Shown here: positions 5,331 to 6,790 of the stretch, piece after piece
How the letters are laid out: every line of letters starts with the position of its first letter
Position numbering within the stretch: position 1 is the stretch's first letter
Source: Candidatus Saccharimonadota bacterium
Lineage (GTDB): Bacteria > Patescibacteriota > Saccharimonadia > Saccharimonadales > Saccharimonadaceae
Assembly: GCA_028289095.1 (NCBI GenBank)
Contig: JAQGGY010000021.1
Span: 1 to 6,790, forward strand
Length of the DNA stretch: 6,790 nt
Direction of reading: 5' to 3'
Program-made: the position numbers and the translations under genes
The notes under the pieces: model-generated
Seen by the model: the letters and a program-made list of their open reading frames with translations, nothing else
What the model was told of the DNA's origin: nothing
Databases searched by the model: none

Positions 5331-5337
5331 GTATAAT
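5309..5337 (+). promoter_or_regulatory. Strong promoter predicting a leaderless mRNA
   Basis: TTTACA (5309-5314; 5 of 6) and a perfect TATAAT (5332-5337) are separated by the ideal 17 bases. The ATG of the following gene (5345) lies seven bases after the -10 box, where transcription should begin. The promoter is embedded in the last codons of the upstream methyltransferase gene. Confidence 0.75.
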
Positions 5338-5344
5338 ACATCTC

Positions 5345-6004
5345 ATGCATAACCTTAAACGTATAAATGAAAATGGTGCCGTTAGCGGATCATTAATTGC
5401 AATTATTCTTTTGGGTATACTTTTTCTAGCAGCAGGATCAGCGGCTATTTGGGCGTATTCAAATTACACTGAACAAAAAACGAATGTTGATGGCAAAATT
5501 GACCTTGCCGTTGCCGAAGCCCGAAAAGAGCAGGCCGATATCGAATCAGCAAAGTTTGCTGAACGTGAAAAAGAACCAAACCGCCAATTCGTCGGCCCTG
5601 ACGATTACGGACGCTTAACATTTGATTATCCAAAAACCTGGAGCGTTTACATTGCGCAAGATGTCACCGAAGGTGGTACCTACGAATCATATCTTAATCC
5701 CGTAACCGCTCCTCCGGTCAGCGACAAGCAGCAATTCAGTTTGCGCGTGACAATCGAGCAAACAGACTATGACAAGGTTATTAAACAATACGATGCACGT
5801 ATCAAAAAGGGTGATTTACGAAGTGGTGGTTTTTCTGCGAACGGCAACAGTGGTATCCGTTTCGATGGTAACTTTACCAAGGATATTCGTGGTGCTGCCG
5901 TTATTCTAAAGATACGCGACAAAACGGTTACACTACGTACCGACGCAGACACGTTCAAGCCAGATTTTGAAAACATTATCAAGACGATTAATTTCAACCA
6001 ATAA
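5345..6004 (+). CDS. Single-pass membrane-anchored protein, unknown function
   Basis: This 219-residue protein has a short basic N-terminus (MHNLKRINEN), one membrane helix (about 14-39), a charged and probably helical stalk (about 45-77) and an outer domain (about 80-219). The arrangement with Lys/Arg before the helix predicts the C-terminal domain outside the membrane. The outer domain contains RLTFDYPKTWSVYI and ends with alternating strands and a short helix (KPDFENIIKTINF); the Y-P-x-x-W start and the closing helix recall PsbP/MOG1-like folds, but this is a loose resemblance. It contains no cysteine. The start has no Shine-Dalgarno, but a strong promoter places the transcript start on the ATG. 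It is separated from the upstream methyltransferase gene by only 14 bases, and no terminator with a T run is obvious after it. Confidence 0.75.
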   Translation: MHNLKRINENGAVSGSLIAIILLGILFLAAGSAAIWAYSNYTEQKTNVDGKIDLAVAEARKEQADIESAKFAEREKEPNRQFVGPDDYGRLTFDYPKTWSVYIAQDVTEGGTYESYLNPVTAPPVSDKQQFSLRVTIEQTDYDKVIKQYDARIKKGDLRSGGFSANGNSGIRFDGNFTKDIRGAAVILKIRDKTVTLRTDADTFKPDFENIIKTINFNQ

Positions 6005-6191
6005 TTATAGTCAGACCAATACAGAACCTACATTTACGCTGCGCCCGAGTAGCCAGAATAACCCAGTTCTCACTCGGTGTATTTACGGATACCCCTCGTT
6101 CGGCCCAGGCTATTCTGATCTTCTCGGATCATCAGCCTAAATTGGCAGGTTTTGCATTAGTTTGACTATGGTCGAACATCCTCGTCTTCCA

Positions 6192-6200
6192 TGCTAAACT
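6192..6200 (+). promoter_or_regulatory. Extended -10 promoter of the histidine kinase gene
   Basis: TGCTAAACT is an extended -10 box (TGn plus TAAACT, 4 of 6 matches). A TTGACT at 6162 is too far away (27 bases) to act as its -35 box; TCGAAC (6172-6177) is at the right distance but weak. The ATG at 6210 lies nine bases downstream, so the leader would be absent or only a few bases. Confidence 0.45.
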
Positions 6201-6202
6201 AG

Positions 6203-6208
6203 AAGGAG
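6203..6208 (+). promoter_or_regulatory. AAGGAG unusually close to the start codon
   Basis: AAGGAG ends one base before the ATG at 6210, closer than the usual 5-9 bases. It may not work as a normal ribosome binding site for that ATG, or may be incidental if the mRNA starts near 6207-6210. The next in-frame start codons (TTG 6276, GTG 6279) have no binding site at a useful distance. Confidence 0.4.
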
Positions 6209-6209
6209 T

Positions 6210-6790
6210 ATGAAGGGTAGCGAGGGTCAGACGAATTTTGGACAAGGTGGGTTACTTTCGGGTGACCTGCCTTTTTTGGTGACTGCAGCTCACGAGCTGA
6301 AATCTCCACTTTCGCTAGTTCGCCAGCTAGCGCTGGGACTTGAAGCGGGAAAAGTAGATGCGGCCGAGCGCGATCGAGTATTGCGGCAAATTATTTTAAC
6401 CAGTGAGCGCGCCCTGCGGCTGACGACGGACTTATCGCGTTCGTCACGACTAGAAGACAGCATGTTTGACTTGCAGCCTATCAATCCCCAGCAGCTGTGT
6501 GAAGAAGTTGCGCACGAATTGTCACCGTTATACGCAGCACGTGGACGGCAAATACAGGTCGCGAGCCATCAGCGGTCGATGCTGGTCGTCGCTAACTATG
6601 ATTTACTGCGACGTATCATGCTGAATTTTGGTGATAATGCGCTGCATTATACTGATTCATCAGAACCTGTCCAATTGCGTGCACGCGTGCATGATGCTGG
6701 CAAAAGGATTCGGTTAGGTGTGCGCGATTACGGACCTGCAGTACCTGCAGACGCCTGGCAGCGCTTGCAAGATAGTTTAGGAACGAACAC
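6210..6790 (+). CDS. Sensor histidine kinase without N-terminal sensor (3' end outside window)
   Basis: The frame is open from the ATG at 6210 to the right edge (193 residues visible), with an in-frame TAA at 6195 limiting the start. It encodes the kinase core of a two-component system: autophosphorylation on His and transfer to a response regulator, which is not in the window. The dimerisation domain has the H-box AAHELKSPLSLVR with H28. The ATP-binding domain shows the N-box RRIMLNFGDNALHYT (N139, N143) and the start of the G1 box VRDYGPAVP (D173, G175). Only about 20 residues precede the H-box, and none form a membrane helix or sensor domain. It is therefore soluble as drawn and may sense through a partner or act as an orphan kinase. 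Separation from upstream genes and its own extended -10 box suggest a new transcription unit. Confidence 0.85.
   Translation, partial: MKGSEGQTNFGQGGLLSGDLPFLVTAAHELKSPLSLVRQLALGLEAGKVDAAERDRVLRQIILTSERALRLTTDLSRSSRLEDSMFDLQPINPQQLCEEVAHELSPLYAARGRQIQVASHQRSMLVVANYDLLRRIMLNFGDNALHYTDSSEPVQLRARVHDAGKRIRLGVRDYGPAVPADAWQRLQDSLGTN

Larger units (their letters stand above)
6005..6209 (+). other. Intergenic stretch of 205 bases with pairing potential
   Basis: No gene was found on either strand. CAGAATA (6054-6060) can pair with TATTCTG (6111-6117), enclosing GTAT/ATAC (6079-6082 with 6089-6092). CCGAGT (6045-6050) can instead pair with ACTCGG (6072-6077). TGATC/GATCA (6116-6120 with 6127-6131) forms a further hairpin, extended by GGCT/AGCC (6108-6111 with 6134-6137). 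No T run follows any stem, so these are not convincing terminators. No known RNA family is recognised. The right end holds the promoter of the kinase gene. Confidence 0.35.

Noticed and set aside
5345..5470. Type IV pilin-like signal in the protein at 5345, because a Gly precedes a hydrophobic helix.
   Set aside because: The G-F-T-L-x-E pattern is missing: there is no Glu at position 5 after the Gly. A plain membrane anchor explains the sequence.
6040..6120. Possible tRNA, because of GTTCGGC near 6098-6104.
   Set aside because: No acceptor stem, anticodon arm or D arm can be fitted around it.
6108..6160. Terminator of the membrane protein gene from the GGCT...AGCC hairpin.
   Set aside because: The stem has an internal loop, no T run follows, and it lies over 100 bases after the stop codon.
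1..6790. CRISPR array, insertion sequence or transposase remains.
   Set aside because: No regularly spaced direct repeats, no transposase frame and no terminal inverted repeats were seen. The only repeat family is the 3' element at 338, 824 and 1256.

Overview
The window looks like a compact chromosome segment from a reduced-genome bacterium of the Patescibacteria/CPR type, most likely Candidatus Saccharibacteria (TM7). This is an inference: it rests on the very tight, overlapping gene packing, the small XseA and XseB, a THUMP-type RNA methyltransferase of archaeal appearance, a stand-alone flippase-like membrane protein, and several genes with no Shine-Dalgarno sequence whose -10 box sits directly in front of the start codon. 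The standard genetic code fits: every gene reads through without in-frame TGA, and the nine visible stops are five TAA and four TAG.

Positions 1-1320 hold three consecutive short genes for small, cysteine-containing exported proteins; two have clear lipoprotein signal peptides and the first is cut by the left edge. They are built as separate units: each ends in its own copy of a conserved two-hairpin 3' element (a hairpin with loop CCCAWAAT, then a strong intrinsic terminator), and the second and third genes each have their own promoter with matching layout. The proteins differ strongly while the flanking control sequences are clearly related. This is the most unusual structure in the window.

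Positions 1317-2486 on the minus strand carry a Trm11/Trm-G10-like RNA methyltransferase. It is divergent from a plus-strand run of four overlapping genes (2510-5330): flippase-like membrane protein, xseA, xseB (the two subunits of exonuclease VII) and a membrane-anchored methyltransferase resembling FAM173/ATPSCKMT. The 17-bp gap between the divergent start codons contains a perfect 12-bp palindrome that forms a -10 box on each strand, placed so that both mRNAs could be leaderless.

A single-pass membrane protein (5345-6004) follows with a near-consensus promoter that also predicts a leaderless mRNA. After a 205-bp gap with some pairing potential but no recognised RNA, a sensorless histidine kinase begins at 6210 and runs off the right edge.

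Functionally, the window combines DNA repair (exonuclease VII), RNA and probable protein methylation, envelope proteins (lipoproteins, flippase, anchored protein) and signal transduction. Only XseA and XseB have a direct functional link.
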